Notes: generated by a model not told the origin, from the letters alone. Shown: positions 1 through 10,602, counted from the first letter of the stretch. The stretch: 64,000 nucleotides of DNA from an uncultured Flavobacteriales bacterium (GCA_905478665.1 CAJQJL010000019.1:32951-96950); one strand, 5' to 3'. Numbers and translations: made by a program.

Positions 1-517
1 TAATTGCGTCTTCATCAATGTCTTCAGGTGTTAATTCATTTGACTGAATTTTACCTGCAATTTTCTTCATAGCATTTACCAACTCCCAACGTGCACTATA
101 GTTTAACGCCAAAATAAGGTTAACACCCGTATTATCTTTTGTTCTTTCGTAAGCTGACTTTAACTCTGCCTGACAAAATTCAGGGAGCCCATCCATATCA
201 CCGATGGTCAGGATACGAACATTGCTTTTATTCAATTCCTCTACTTCATTCCCAAGGCTTCGAACCAACAAATCCATCAATCCATCCACTTCTTCCTTCG
301 GACGATTCCAGTTCTCTGTCGAAAATGCGTAGAGCGTCAAATACTTGACATTTGCTTTTTGTGCAGCTTTGAGCGTTTCACGAACAGACTCCACACCAAA
401 GTTATGCCCGAACAAACGGTCATGCCCCTGTTTTTGTGCCCATCGTCCATTACCATCCATAATGATAGCGATGTGATCAGGCGTGTTGTTTACGTCTATT
501 TTTTCCAGAATACTCAT
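1..517 (-). CDS. uppS: Isoprenyl transferase (undecaprenyl diphosphate synthase), 3' part beyond window
   Basis: Cis-prenyltransferase that extends farnesyl diphosphate with isopentenyl units to undecaprenyl diphosphate, the lipid carrier for peptidoglycan and surface glycans. Reading in from the window edge gives 172 codons with no stop, starting at an ATG on the minus strand at 517 (N-terminus MSILEKIDVN). The catalytic motif MDGNGRW is at about residues 20-26, followed by the family blocks FSTENW, RPKEEV and ALNYSARWEL. The usual length is about 245 residues, so roughly the last 70 lie outside the window. The start is supported by the short distance to the P-loop-like MDGNGRW motif. Identification is secure; only the C-terminus is missing. 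Confidence 0.95.
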   Translation of the reverse strand, partial: MSILEKIDVNNTPDHIAIIMDGNGRWAQKQGHDRLFGHNFGVESVRETLKAAQKANVKYLTLYAFSTENWNRPKEEVDGLMDLLVRSLGNEVEELNKSNVRILTIGDMDGLPEFCQAELKSAYERTKDNTGVNLILALNYSARWELVNAMKKIAGKIQSNELTPEDIDEDAI

Positions 518-596
518 AGTCTATTGGAATAATTAACGAAAATACGGAAACTATCGTATTCCCGCGTCATTATTGGTGCTACACTTAACGTACTTT

Positions 597-634
597 AACA
601 AAAAAAGAGGGAAATGGTCTCCCACATCCCTCTT
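597..634 (-). terminator. Rho-independent terminator of atpD-atpC
   Basis: On the minus strand AAGAGGGA pairs with TCCCTCTT (plus positions 627-634 and 605-612) across a 14-base loop, and a run of U follows (plus A-run to about 597). It sits 24 bases after the atpC stop, which fits the end of the atpDC transcript and separates it from uppS. Confidence 0.8.
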
Positions 635-657
635 ACGAATTTTTATATCACTACCGA

Positions 658-948
658 TTACTCGGCAAGAACAATGACCTTATCATTAAGCATCTCCATC
701 ACTCCACCTTTAATGCTCACGCGAATAACATTCTTATTTGCGTTATCACTTTGGACTAGACTGTTTGTGTCTTCCTCCACAGTGAAAGGTTTCGTAAGGT
801 CAACTTTAACATTCCCTTCGGCAAGAGCAGAAATGATTGCGGCGTGTCCATTTAATACCTGAAATGACCCATCCAATCCAGGGAACTGAACTGCTTCAGC
901 TTCTCCTTCAAAGATTTTCGCTTCTGGTGTTATGATTTCTACTTGCAT
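658..948 (-). CDS. atpC: ATP synthase F1 subunit epsilon
   Basis: Epsilon subunit of the F1Fo ATP synthase; it links the central stalk to the c-ring. The 96 residues begin MQVEIITPEA and match the N-terminal beta-sandwich domain (EAVQFPGLDG, GSFQVLNGHAA). Most bacterial epsilon subunits are 130-140 residues; the C-terminal two-helix inhibitory domain is absent here, as is common in Bacteroidota, so inhibition of ATP hydrolysis by an extended epsilon C-terminus is not expected. It lies 25 bases downstream of atpD on the same strand and is presumably cotranscribed. The other ATP synthase genes are not in the window, consistent with the split atp loci known in this phylum. Confidence 0.95.
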   Translation of the reverse strand: MQVEIITPEAKIFEGEAEAVQFPGLDGSFQVLNGHAAIISALAEGNVKVDLTKPFTVEEDTNSLVQSDNANKNVIRVSIKGGVMEMLNDKVIVLAE

Positions 949-973
949 AGTTAACTTTTTCTCGGTTTGTCAA

Positions 974-2500
<1,527 letters not shown>

Positions 2501-2521
2501 TTAACTGCTCAATTTTCGGTG

Positions 2522-2529
2522 CAAATATA
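2522..2529 (-). promoter_or_regulatory. Putative -7 element of atpDC promoter
   Basis: Minus-strand TATATTTG matches the Bacteroidota -7 consensus TAnnTTTG and lies 43 bases upstream of the atpD ATG. No convincing TTG at the expected -33 distance was found, so this is a half-supported promoter. Confidence 0.5.
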
Positions 2530-2606
2530 TGGCTTTTAAGTCAATTAGACACCATCCAGAAAAGAAATTTAATTAACAACTTATACCGCCATTTTTTTTC
2601 GGCTGA

Positions 2607-3827
2607 TTATTTAGAAATCGTGATGTTCTTTCGAATTAAATATTTCACGGGGAAGAATGAAAAGAGAACACTAAGAGCAGAAACAAGGGACAAAATTAAA
2701 ACTCCATCAGCCAATGAAATACTCATCGGAAAGGCTTCACCACCTGAATTAGGCATGGTTATCAATCCAAAATTCATTTGTATTATACATATAGTATACC
2801 CCAAAACTGCACCAATAGCGATCCCTTTTCCCGCAATTAACAGTCCTTCGAAAAAGAAAATTCGGAAGACAAAAGTTCGGTTGGCGCCAAAACTTACCAT
2901 TGTGGTCAGGTTTTCCAACTTTTCAACAAAGAGCATTGTGAGTGAAGCCACTAAATTGAATGCGGCTAGAATAAAAATGAACAGAAGGATAATGAGTACA
3001 ATTATCTTCTCTGACTTACTTGTTTTGTAAATCAATTCATTCTTCTCGTAATTGGTTTTGACAACAAAATCGTTCCCTAACTGTTTAATAATGGCAGATT
3101 TGACTTCCTCCTTATCCATCTCATCATCACAATCAACATATACGGCAGATATTTGATTCTCATAGCCCATAAGGCTCTGGCTCGTTTTCAATGGCACAAT
3201 AAAGCTTTGCGCATTCACCTCCCTGTTATAATTAATCCTTCCTGAAATTTTTATCACCTCCATTTTGAATGGATTTTTTCCAAGGCGGATTCTCATATTA
3301 CGTTTTGGAACATAGCAGATAATACTTTCGTGCCCGACATTTTGCGGGATATATCCATCTAACTTGTCGAGCAAAGTAGCACCAATAATCCCAAAGACAT
3401 CATCACCCGAATTCAGCAAAGGACGACCATCTACCATGTGTTCTTGCATCTTTGCCATCGTCAAAAAAGAAGAATCAACACCAACCATATCAGCGTTCAC
3501 CCATTTTTTTTCATGCTTCAAAATGACAACCTCCTCAACGGCACGACTGTAATTAACAACGCCCTCTATTGCCTGTAAAGCATCCAAATCAACTCTCTCT
3601 TGATTAAATGTTTTTCCCTGAGCAGCACGAATAGTTATATCAGAATCATATTCAGAGTATAGTCGCTCGATCATCAATTCGATTCCGTTAAACGCCGATA
3701 AAAGAATAATGAGTGCGGCCGTAATCACGGAAATACCGATTACCGAAATACGCGTAATCAGATTGATTACATTTTTCTTTCGCTTTGCAGAAAGGTACCG
3801 GCGCGCTATAAAGTAGGGAACGTTAAT
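2607..3827 (-). CDS. FtsX/LolC-E-like ABC transporter permease, probable ATT start
   Basis: Inner-membrane permease of the MacB/FtsX superfamily, similar in layout to LolC/LolE lipoprotein-release permeases: an N-terminal membrane helix, a large periplasmic MacB_PCD-like domain, then three C-terminal helices (about residues 275-400). No ATPase partner is adjacent. The first conventional start codon is a GTG at 3728, but this falls inside the first membrane helix. The reading frame continues upstream through a family-like N-terminus, NVPYFIARRYLSAKRKKNV, to an in-frame TAA at about 3836. Between them there is no ATG, GTG or TTG, so ATT at 3827-3825 (INVPYFIARR) is the best start, giving 406 residues and a 4-base gap after rbfA. 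CTG or ATA further in are less likely. Confidence 0.85.
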   Translation of the reverse strand: MNVPYFIARRYLSAKRKKNVINLITRISVIGISVITAALIILLSAFNGIELMIERLYSEYDSDITIRAAQGKTFNQERVDLDALQAIEGVVNYSRAVEEVVILKHEKKWVNADMVGVDSSFLTMAKMQEHMVDGRPLLNSGDDVFGIIGATLLDKLDGYIPQNVGHESIICYVPKRNMRIRLGKNPFKMEVIKISGRINYNREVNAQSFIVPLKTSQSLMGYENQISAVYVDCDDEMDKEEVKSAIIKQLGNDFVVKTNYEKNELIYKTSKSEKIIVLIILLFIFILAAFNLVASLTMLFVEKLENLTTMVSFGANRTFVFRIFFFEGLLIAGKGIAIGAVLGYTICIIQMNFGLITMPNSGGEAFPMSISLADGVLILSLVSALSVLFSFFPVKYLIRKNITISK

Positions 3828-3831
3828 AAAC

Positions 3832-4167
3832 CTACTTTTTTAGAAGTTCATCAATTTCACTCGCATAATCGATAGAATCGTCAATGAAAAATGCAAGGTT
3901 TGGAATATGCTTCATATTCTTAAGTCTTTTTCCAACTTCTCCACGAATTGCTTTCGCATTCACTTCTATATTCTTCAACACCTCATCTTTTGGAGGGCCA
4001 GCAAAAATGCTCAAATAACATCTCGCCAGTGATAAATCAGGTGTCACACGCACTACTGTCACAGACACCATTGCCCCTTGACAGATTCCTCTTGCATTTC
4101 GTTGAAAAAACATGGAAAGTTCTTCCTGAATTACTCCTTCGATTCTGCTTTGTCTTATTGAACTCAT
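3832..4167 (-). CDS. rbfA: 30S ribosome-binding factor RbfA
   Basis: Small KH-fold protein that binds the 30S subunit and assists 16S rRNA 5'-end maturation and cold adaptation. The start at 4167 gives MSSIRQSRIEGVIQEELS, the usual RbfA N-terminus; the frame is open further upstream to 4218 but those 17 residues do not look like the family. Length 111 residues is normal. Conserved features visible: RQSRIEGVIQEE near the start and LARCYLSIF followed by the C-terminal FFIDDSIDYASEIDELL. The permease gene follows after 4 bases, so the two are probably translated from one mRNA. Confidence 0.95.
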   Translation of the reverse strand: MSSIRQSRIEGVIQEELSMFFQRNARGICQGAMVSVTVVRVTPDLSLARCYLSIFAGPPKDEVLKNIEVNAKAIRGEVGKRLKNMKHIPNLAFFIDDSIDYASEIDELLKK

Positions 4168-4202
4168 GGCACAAAAGTAAGAATTGTTAACGCGGTAATC
4201 TA

Positions 4203-4230
4203 TTGGCATGAAAAACAAAATATATCTTTG
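4203..4230 (+). promoter_or_regulatory. Bacteroidota-type promoter before the ABC exporter
   Basis: TTG at 4203-4205 and TATCTTTG at 4223-4230 with a 17-base spacer. The -7 element ends 9 bases before the ATG at 4240, implying an almost leaderless mRNA. It lies in the gap between the divergent rbfA gene and the exporter. Confidence 0.6.
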
Positions 4231-4239
4231 TGAGTTCCT

Positions 4240-6078
4240 ATGAAGAAAATTTTAGAAATCTATAGATACACATTTGCTTACCGAGGGCTGGCTTTGCTTG
4301 TCATTTTCTGCAATCTAATCTATGTTATTTTTAACTTGATTTCGCTTGCTCTTTTCATACCATTTTTAGAGATCCTATTTGTTAAAGTTGAAGAAGTTGC
4401 TATCCTGCCAATCAATGAAGGTGGTTTTTTTAATTACTTTAAATACAACGCTGAGCTTTTCAATTACAAGATGCACACCTTTGCTCAATCTGATCCTGAG
4501 AAGGCACTCTTGATAGCAGTTCTATCAATTGGAATCTCTTTCTTTCTGAAGAATTTTTTTAGATACGGTGCCATTTGGTTTCAATCGCAATTGCGCATGA
4601 CGGTCGTTCGAGATGTTCGGGACAGGCTATTTGAAAAAGCAATGAAGCTTCCAATTTCCTACTACACAGATGAACGGAAAGGCGATTTAATGGCGCGCAT
4701 GCAAAGTGATGTTGGCGAAATTGAAAATGCCGTCATCTCCATGCTAGAGCTATTTTTCCGAGAACCCATTTCTATCGCGATAAATCTAGCTGTGCTTATT
4801 TATCTAAGTCCAGAGCTAACAATGTTCTCATTAATTCTTCTTCCATTTACAGCGCTAATTATTGTGGTTATCGGGAAAAGCCTGAAAAGAACGGCTAAAC
4901 AAGGACAAGAACAAATGGGCACACTTTATTCCGCAATGGATGAAGGGTTGGGAGGAATTCGCATTATCAAAGCATTTAACGCCATATCTCAGGTTTTGAA
5001 GTCTTTTAAACATGAAAATTTAAAACATCAACGTTTAATTACGAAAGCATTCCGAAAAAGAGATTTGTCCCAACCATTGAATGAGTTCATTGTAACGATC
5101 GTAATGTTAATCATTGTATGGTACGGTGGACTTTTGGTTCTTAACCCTTCCGCTGAAGCAAGTATGACGGGACCTGAGTTCCTTGGTTTCATCCTCATCT
5201 TTTCTCAGCTTACGCGTCCAATTTCTGGAATTGCAAAATCCGTTGCAAATCTCAACAAAGCGGGAGCATCACAAGATCGAATAAATGAAATATTGAATGC
5301 TGATGAAAAGATTTACGAATCTGAATCTCCAATATCTATCAAAGCATTAACTGGCTCAATCCGCTACAAAGATATTTACTTCAGCTACAAAGGTGAAAAC
5401 GTTCTAAAGAATGTCTCATTTGAAATTCCTCTAGGCAAAACCACTGCCCTTGTTGGAGAATCTGGGAGTGGTAAATCGACACTAGCAGATTTGCTTCCTC
5501 GCTTTTACGATGTACAAGAAGGTGGTATTTTCTTTGATGATGTCAACATCAAAGATGTGTCCATTGTAGATTTAAGAGATCAAATTGGAATTGTTTCTCA
5601 AGAGTCTATTTTGTTCAATACAACAGTCCGTGAAAATATTGCATTTGGAAGCCCAGATGCGAGTGAAGAAGAAATCATTCGCGCTGCGAAAATTGCGAAT
5701 GCACACAACTTTATCATCGAATTAGAGAATGGCTACGACACCAATATTGGCGAGCGAGGGAATAAGCTTTCGGGTGGTCAAAAGCAACGTGTAAGCATCG
5801 CTCGGGCTGTATTAAAAAATCCACCAATATTAATTCTAGACGAAGCAACTTCCGCATTGGACACAGAATCTGAAAAACTCGTTCAAGACGCCCTTGAAAA
5901 ACTGATGGAGAATAGAACAAGCCTTGTCATTGCTCACCGTTTGAGCACAATTAAGAAGGCCGACAACATCATTGTCCTATCGAAGGGTGAAATTATGGAG
6001 CAAGGAACGCACGATGCACTAATGGAAAACAAAGGCATTTACCACAAGCTCTCCTCAATGCAAGGGATTAACGCTTAA
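4240..6078 (+). CDS. MsbA-like ABC exporter (fused membrane and ATPase domains)
   Basis: Half-size type IV ABC exporter that would act as a homodimer in the inner membrane, most likely flipping lipid A-core or another lipid, or exporting drugs. 612 residues. Six membrane helices fill roughly residues 1-330 (first helices at about 15-45 and 85-105). The ATPase domain shows Walker A GESGSGKST at 406-414, signature LSGGQKQR, Walker B ILILDEATSALD and the switch histidine in IAHRLST. The ATG at 4240 follows a good promoter closely. Its 3' end overlaps the convergent M23 peptidase gene by 11 bases. The exact substrate cannot be told from sequence alone. Confidence 0.9.
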   Translation: MKKILEIYRYTFAYRGLALLVIFCNLIYVIFNLISLALFIPFLEILFVKVEEVAILPINEGGFFNYFKYNAELFNYKMHTFAQSDPEKALLIAVLSIGISFFLKNFFRYGAIWFQSQLRMTVVRDVRDRLFEKAMKLPISYYTDERKGDLMARMQSDVGEIENAVISMLELFFREPISIAINLAVLIYLSPELTMFSLILLPFTALIIVVIGKSLKRTAKQGQEQMGTLYSAMDEGLGGIRIIKAFNAISQVLKSFKHENLKHQRLITKAFRKRDLSQPLNEFIVTIVMLIIVWYGGLLVLNPSAEASMTGPEFLGFILIFSQLTRPISGIAKSVANLNKAGASQDRINEILNADEKIYESESPISIKALTGSIRYKDIYFSYKGENVLKNVSFEIPLGKTTALVGESGSGKSTLADLLPRFYDVQEGGIFFDDVNIKDVSIVDLRDQIGIVSQESILFNTTVRENIAFGSPDASEEEIIRAAKIANAHNFIIELENGYDTNIGERGNKLSGGQKQRVSIARAVLKNPPILILDEATSALDTESEKLVQDALEKLMENRTSLVIAHRLSTIKKADNIIVLSKGEIMEQGTHDALMENKGIYHKLSSMQGINA

Positions 6079-6910
6079 AATTTATGTAATCAGCTGGATT
6101 GACAGGACTTTGATCGTACCAAAGTTCAAAGTGTAAATGAGGTCCATTTGAATTCTCCCCAGTACTTCCAACAATAGAAATAGGATCTCCCAATTGAACT
6201 TTAGCACCTGCTTTTTTCAACACACGTTTGTTGTGTTTGTATACCGATATGTATTTGTTTCCATGGTCAACGATAAGAATGTACCCATCTTTTCTCGTGT
6301 ATCCTGAATAAACAACAGTGCCCGAAAAACAAGCTTTCACCGCTCTGTCCTTTTCCGTCACCACATCAATTCCTGGATGCGTCTTCTTATCAAACTCCTG
6401 ACTTACAACTCCAACAACTGGACTTCCAAACAACGTTATTGCCGATTTCTTGTCGATCGTCGTTGACATGTCATGCTTAATCTTTTCTGACAACTCGCGT
6501 TCAGCTTCTGTCTCATTCGAATTGAGCGAATCAATATTAATCCCCGCATTGGAAGGCGGAACACTATCAAGTGGAGTATCAATTGGCACCTCTCCGTTTA
6601 AAATTCGTTGAATATTTAGAATATAATTTTCCTGCGCTTGGATTTTCTCCGACAAGGCCATAATTTCTTTGTTCTGGTCTTCTAATTCCTCGCGTTCAAT
6701 GGAAACGTCTCCACTTGAAAAATAACTAGAATTCGAACTGAAAAGTAGAGAAATTGGGATACTAAGAATTAAAATGAGAATCAGACTCAAGCTGATTACA
6801 CGGATACCATTGCTGTTAAAGCTCCAAACCTCTTCAAAGCTCTCAGGATTTGAAATTGAAAACTTCAAATTTTTGCGCAGTCCACGATATATTCTCCTTA
6901 GGAATTTCAC
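6068..6910 (-). CDS. Membrane-anchored M23 (LytM) peptidase
   Basis: Probable peptidoglycan endopeptidase facing the periplasm. 280 residues from a GTG start (MKFLRRIYRG). A short cytoplasmic N-terminus is followed by one membrane helix at about 37-57, a coiled coil at about 70-105, a Ser/Asn-rich linker and a LytM domain. The zinc ligands look complete: H178 and D182 in HPGID, and H258/H260 in HLHFELW, so it is likely active rather than an EnvC-type degenerate activator. The coiled coil resembles that of cell-division and shape hydrolases. An earlier in-frame start was not evident; the next upstream gene is divergent. Confidence 0.9.
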   Translation of the reverse strand: MKFLRRIYRGLRKNLKFSISNPESFEEVWSFNSNGIRVISLSLILILILSIPISLLFSSNSSYFSSGDVSIEREELEDQNKEIMALSEKIQAQENYILNIQRILNGEVPIDTPLDSVPPSNAGINIDSLNSNETEAERELSEKIKHDMSTTIDKKSAITLFGSPVVGVVSQEFDKKTHPGIDVVTEKDRAVKACFSGTVVYSGYTRKDGYILIVDHGNKYISVYKHNKRVLKKAGAKVQLGDPISIVGSTGENSNGPHLHFELWYDQSPVNPADYINFKR

Positions 6911-7002
6911 TACTCACAAAACTGGTTATTTTCTGGTGATTCAGCAAATAAAACCGCGGACTGAACGTTAACAATCTATAAATAACCAATATTGGTACGA
7001 CT

Positions 7003-7036
7003 TTTGGATATTGAGCAAACGTTTTCGCTAATTTTG
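7003..7036 (+). promoter_or_regulatory. Promoter for T9SS type B cargo gene
   Basis: TTTG at 7003-7006 and TAATTTTG at 7029-7036, spacer 22 bases, ending 17 bases before the ATG at 7054. Matches the Bacteroidota consensus. Confidence 0.6.
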
Positions 7037-7053
7037 CGTCTATTATTATATAC

Positions 7054-9417
7054 ATGAAAATTTTAACTCTAATAGCACTTGCTCTTTTACCACTTCTCTC
7101 TATGGGACAATTGGTAACTACGGCTTCTCCAGCGGCCTCGCTGGTTCAAAATGTGTTATTGGGTTCGGGAGTTACCGTTTCGAACATCAATTACAATGGT
7201 GCTCCAATAGCGATCGGAAGTTTCACAGCCAATGTCAACAATTTTGGACTAAGTAGTGGGGTAGTCCTTACAACAGGTACCGTATACAATTCTGGAGATG
7301 GTCCTCACGGACCGAACAATGATGGTGGTTCTGGTCTAGACAATAACGTCGGAGGATACTCTGCGCTTTCTAATTTAATTGGTGGAATTCCAACGTATAA
7401 CGCTGCAATTCTAGAATTTGACTTTGTTCCTTATTCGGACTCCGTTCGATTCAATTATATATTTGGATCAGAAGAGTACCCAGAGTATGTGGGGTCACAG
7501 TTTAATGATGTTTTTGCCTTCTTCATTTCGGGGCCTGGAATTTCAGGTTTACAGAACATCGCAAAACTTCCGAACGGACAAGCTGTTGCCATAAACAATG
7601 TCAATGCAGGAGCAAATCAAGCTTTCTATGTATACAACGGAGATGGAAATAATGGTCCATACAACGCCTCAGCAAATTACATCCAATACGATGGTTTCAC
7701 TAAAGTACTAACGGCAGAATCACAAGTACAGTGTGGACAAACGTATCACTTGATTATCGCAATTGCAGATGCTGGTGATGGAATTTTAGACTCTGGAATT
7801 TTCCTAGAAGCGAACAGTCTTTCCTCGAACACACCTGTTGAAATGACGCATGTGATCTCTCCTGACGTCTTCAACGATCAAACGATCATGGCTGAGGGAT
7901 GTGTTACAACTACAGTGACTTTGGAACGAGGAATAAACGACCTTTCATCGCCAATGACAATTCCTATCAATCTGTCAGGAACAGCCACTGAAGGAGTTGA
8001 TTACTCCAATATTCCAAACTCTATAACATTTCCAGCTGGCGTGCAAACAGTAACTTTTTCGTTTGACGCATTTGAAGATGGCCTCACCGAGGGATCCGAG
8101 ACAGTTATTATTACACTCCCAATCATAGACCCATGTGGTAATCTAAATCCATTAGAGCTTGAACTCACTATCCAGGATATAGAACCTGTGGATGTCGAAA
8201 TTATCGGTGGAACAATTACCTGCCCCGGCGAAGAGATCGAGCTAATTGCGAATGCTACTGGCGGGGCACCACCCTACACTTATTTATGGAGTACAGGCGA
8301 AACAACACAGTCCATTTTTGTTTCACCAGGAGCAACGCAAACATTCTCTGTTACAGTAACAGATGATTGTTTGAACGATTCTGCAACAGATGACTATGAA
8401 GTTGTGGTTCCTATCATTCCCCCGCTTGTTTTAAATGAAACAGCAGACATCACAGAGATATGCCCATACATTCCTGCAACCTTAGAAGCGAACGCTTCAG
8501 GTGGAGCACCTCCATATTCATACCAATGGTCGTCAAATTTTGATTCGAACCTAGGAACAGGCAGTACTTTAAATGTCATCCCTTGGACGACAACAACATA
8601 CACAGTAATTGTGACTGATAATTGTGGAAATACTACAACAGCAAATGTGGTTTACACAATTACGAGTCCTCCACTGGTATTGACTATGAGTCCAGCAATT
8701 GAAATTTGCCCTGGCGACTCAGCCTTTATATCTGTATCGTCTGTTGGAGGGTATGGTCAACACTATTATAATTGGCTGCATAGCGGTGAAAGTACCCCTG
8801 GTGTTTGGGTACACCCTAGCACAACGACATCTTACACGGTTAGTGTTTCGGATGAATGCCAAACATTCACTGTTGAAGGAAGCACTCAGATCATTGTGAT
8901 TAAACCGACTGCTGATTTCACCACAACGAGCACAGTCTTTTTCAATGACCTACCGATTACATTTTTGAATCTCTCGCAGAATGCTGTTGAGTACGAATGG
9001 GATTTCGGTGATGGAAACACAGACACATTTACGCATCCAAGCAATACGTACGATGAACCAGGGCTATACTATATAACGCTTGTTGCAATCGACGAGAAAG
9101 GATGTACAGATACGATCACTAAGCCCATCAACATTGAAGAGGAATGGTACATCTATGTACCTAATACTTTTACACCAGATGGGGATCGTAACAACAATGA
9201 TTTTAGAGTTGTCACTGTAGGCATCAGAGAGTTAGAAATCCAGATCTACAACAGATGGGGAGAACGTATTTTTGATGCAAGCGACAAGCGATTTATCTGG
9301 GATGGCACTTATAATGGAACATACGTGAACGATGGTACTTACACCTACTCCATTGACTTCATTACTAACTCGGGGAGAGATAAGACGATTCAAGGTCACA
9401 TCAATGTCCTGAAATAA
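7054..9417 (+). CDS. Secreted choice-of-anchor L / PKD protein with T9SS type B C-terminus
   Basis: Large cell-surface protein, 787 residues, role unknown but probably adhesion or gliding. Signal peptide at 1-18 (ALLPLLSMGQ). Residues about 20-260 match the choice-of-anchor L pattern (VLLGSGVTVSNINYNG, GSEEYPEYV). About 285-370 resembles a Calx-beta domain (GTATEGVDYSNI). Then come three SprB/PKD-like repeats from about 379 (GGAPPYTYLWS, GGAPPYSYQWS, GGYGQHYYNW), a PKD domain from about 620 (YEWDFGDGNTDT), and a gliding-motility-type C-terminal domain from about 701 (VPNTFTPDGD, IYNRWGERIF, WDGTYNG). The last domain is the type B signal for T9SS export, usually linked to SprF-like proteins. 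The 3' end overlaps the convergent lipoprotein gene by 17 bases. Confidence 0.9.
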   Translation: MKILTLIALALLPLLSMGQLVTTASPAASLVQNVLLGSGVTVSNINYNGAPIAIGSFTANVNNFGLSSGVVLTTGTVYNSGDGPHGPNNDGGSGLDNNVGGYSALSNLIGGIPTYNAAILEFDFVPYSDSVRFNYIFGSEEYPEYVGSQFNDVFAFFISGPGISGLQNIAKLPNGQAVAINNVNAGANQAFYVYNGDGNNGPYNASANYIQYDGFTKVLTAESQVQCGQTYHLIIAIADAGDGILDSGIFLEANSLSSNTPVEMTHVISPDVFNDQTIMAEGCVTTTVTLERGINDLSSPMTIPINLSGTATEGVDYSNIPNSITFPAGVQTVTFSFDAFEDGLTEGSETVIITLPIIDPCGNLNPLELELTIQDIEPVDVEIIGGTITCPGEEIELIANATGGAPPYTYLWSTGETTQSIFVSPGATQTFSVTVTDDCLNDSATDDYEVVVPIIPPLVLNETADITEICPYIPATLEANASGGAPPYSYQWSSNFDSNLGTGSTLNVIPWTTTTYTVIVTDNCGNTTTANVVYTITSPPLVLTMSPAIEICPGDSAFISVSSVGGYGQHYYNWLHSGESTPGVWVHPSTTTSYTVSVSDECQTFTVEGSTQIIVIKPTADFTTTSTVFFNDLPITFLNLSQNAVEYEWDFGDGNTDTFTHPSNTYDEPGLYYITLVAIDEKGCTDTITKPINIEEEWYIYVPNTFTPDGDRNNNDFRVVTVGIRELEIQIYNRWGERIFDASDKRFIWDGTYNGTYVNDGTYTYSIDFITNSGRDKTIQGHINVLK

Positions 9418-9820
9418 GTTTTCGATCAACAAACAATCGTAACCGTTTCCCAGGACTCTTCCATTCTGCAATCAGATCATTTTCGGCGCAGTAAACACAA
9501 CAACTAAACTGACTGGTATCGTATTCCTCTAACGGGAAGTTATACGAAAGCACATCGTCTAACCCTGCATTGAAAGGATTGTTTATCATCATTATAGAAA
9601 AAGAATGTTTCTTATCATCCACATTGAAATCACCTTTAAAAAGATACCTAAACGCGCCGTCCGAAAACTGAATGGAATCTACTGAAGCTTTCTGCATTTC
9701 CAATTGAGAAGAACTATTCAAGATCTGATCCTGTACACATCTATTCGCATTTCTATCCTTGCTTTGACCACATCCTACTAAAAGAACAGATGAAAAAGCC
9801 AAGAAGAAATGCCAGTGCAT
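9401..9820 (-). CDS. Hypothetical lipoprotein
   Basis: 139-residue protein with a lipoprotein signal (SSVLLVGCGQ, acylated Cys about residue 17). The mature part contains several cysteines (CVQD; CCVYC) and no domain I recognise. Its ATG shares a base with the stop of the SDR gene (TAATG at 9818-9822), so the two are translationally coupled. Function unknown. Confidence 0.75.
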   Translation of the reverse strand: MHWHFFLAFSSVLLVGCGQSKDRNANRCVQDQILNSSSQLEMQKASVDSIQFSDGAFRYLFKGDFNVDDKKHSFSIMMINNPFNAGLDDVLSYNFPLEEYDTSQFSCCVYCAENDLIAEWKSPGKRLRLFVDRKLISGH

Positions 9821-10602
9821 TATAGAGATTTGGTTCGACCTCCGTCTACAGGAACGTTAATCCCATTGATGTAAGACGCTCTTTCAGAAGCAAGGAATGC
9901 AATTGCCTCAGCAACCTCTTCAGGCTCTGCAATTCGTTGCATGGGCGATTGTTCAGCCATACCACTAAAAACATCTTCAACAGACTGATTTGTCTTACCA
10001 GCCTTCGCTTCTGCAATGCTCTTCAAGCGCCCAGTGTTTGTCGCTCCAGGCAACACGTTGTTTACAGTAATATTATGTTGCCCCAACTCATTCGCCAAAG
10101 TTTTACTCCAATTTGCGACTGCCCCACGAATAGTATTTGAAACACCCAAATTAGCCAAAGGCTGTTTTACACTTGTAGAAATGACATTGATGATTCGTCC
10201 ATATCCATTCTCAATCATTTTAGGATAGATGGCTTGAACCATTATATGATTGCAGATCAAGTGTTGATTGAACGCATCCAAAAATTCACTAGGCGCAGCG
10301 TCCTTTATTGGTCCACCTTTTGGTCCACCCGTATTATTAATCAGGATATGTGGAGCCTTCCCTTGTGCTATGTAATTCTCAATTATTTCTTTTAATTCTT
10401 CAGGCTTCGAAAAATCAGCGACTAAATAACCGTGCGTTTGTCCATCCGAATTATCAAGAGATTCTATGGCCAACTTCAATTTCTCTTCATTACGTGCCAC
10501 CAAAGTCACCGAAGCACCTCTTTCTGCCATCAATTTTGCTGATGCCAAGCCAATTCCCTGAGTACTACCACAAACGACCGCTTGTTTACCTGATAATTCC
10601 AT
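9820..10602 (-). CDS. Atypical SDR oxidoreductase (beta-ketoacyl reductase-like) lacking YxxxK
   Basis: Short-chain dehydrogenase/reductase fold, 260 residues, cytoplasmic. The cofactor motif is a variant, CGSTQGIG at 11-18, and NNTGGP at about 89-94 stands in for NNAG. Aligning the helix before GAVANWSKTLA shows S155 and R159 where the catalytic Tyr and Lys of classical SDRs should be. This agrees with a known BKR-like subgroup without the standard tetrad, so a normal carbonyl reduction should not be assumed. The C-terminus PVDGGRTKSL is family-like. The substrate is unknown. It is coupled to the downstream lipoprotein gene. Confidence 0.85.
   Translation of the reverse strand: MELSGKQAVVCGSTQGIGLASAKLMAERGASVTLVARNEEKLKLAIESLDNSDGQTHGYLVADFSKPEELKEIIENYIAQGKAPHILINNTGGPKGGPIKDAAPSEFLDAFNQHLICNHIMVQAIYPKMIENGYGRIINVISTSVKQPLANLGVSNTIRGAVANWSKTLANELGQHNITVNNVLPGATNTGRLKSIAEAKAGKTNQSVEDVFSGMAEQSPMQRIAEPEEVAEAIAFLASERASYINGINVPVDGGRTKSL

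Noticed and set aside
2620..3030. 136-codon plus-strand frame opposite the permease gene
   Set aside because: Mirror of membrane-helix codons; Lys/Ile-rich, no motif, no promoter.
3726..3728. GTG as start of the permease
   Set aside because: Would cut the first membrane helix in half; the family-like sequence continues about 33 residues upstream.
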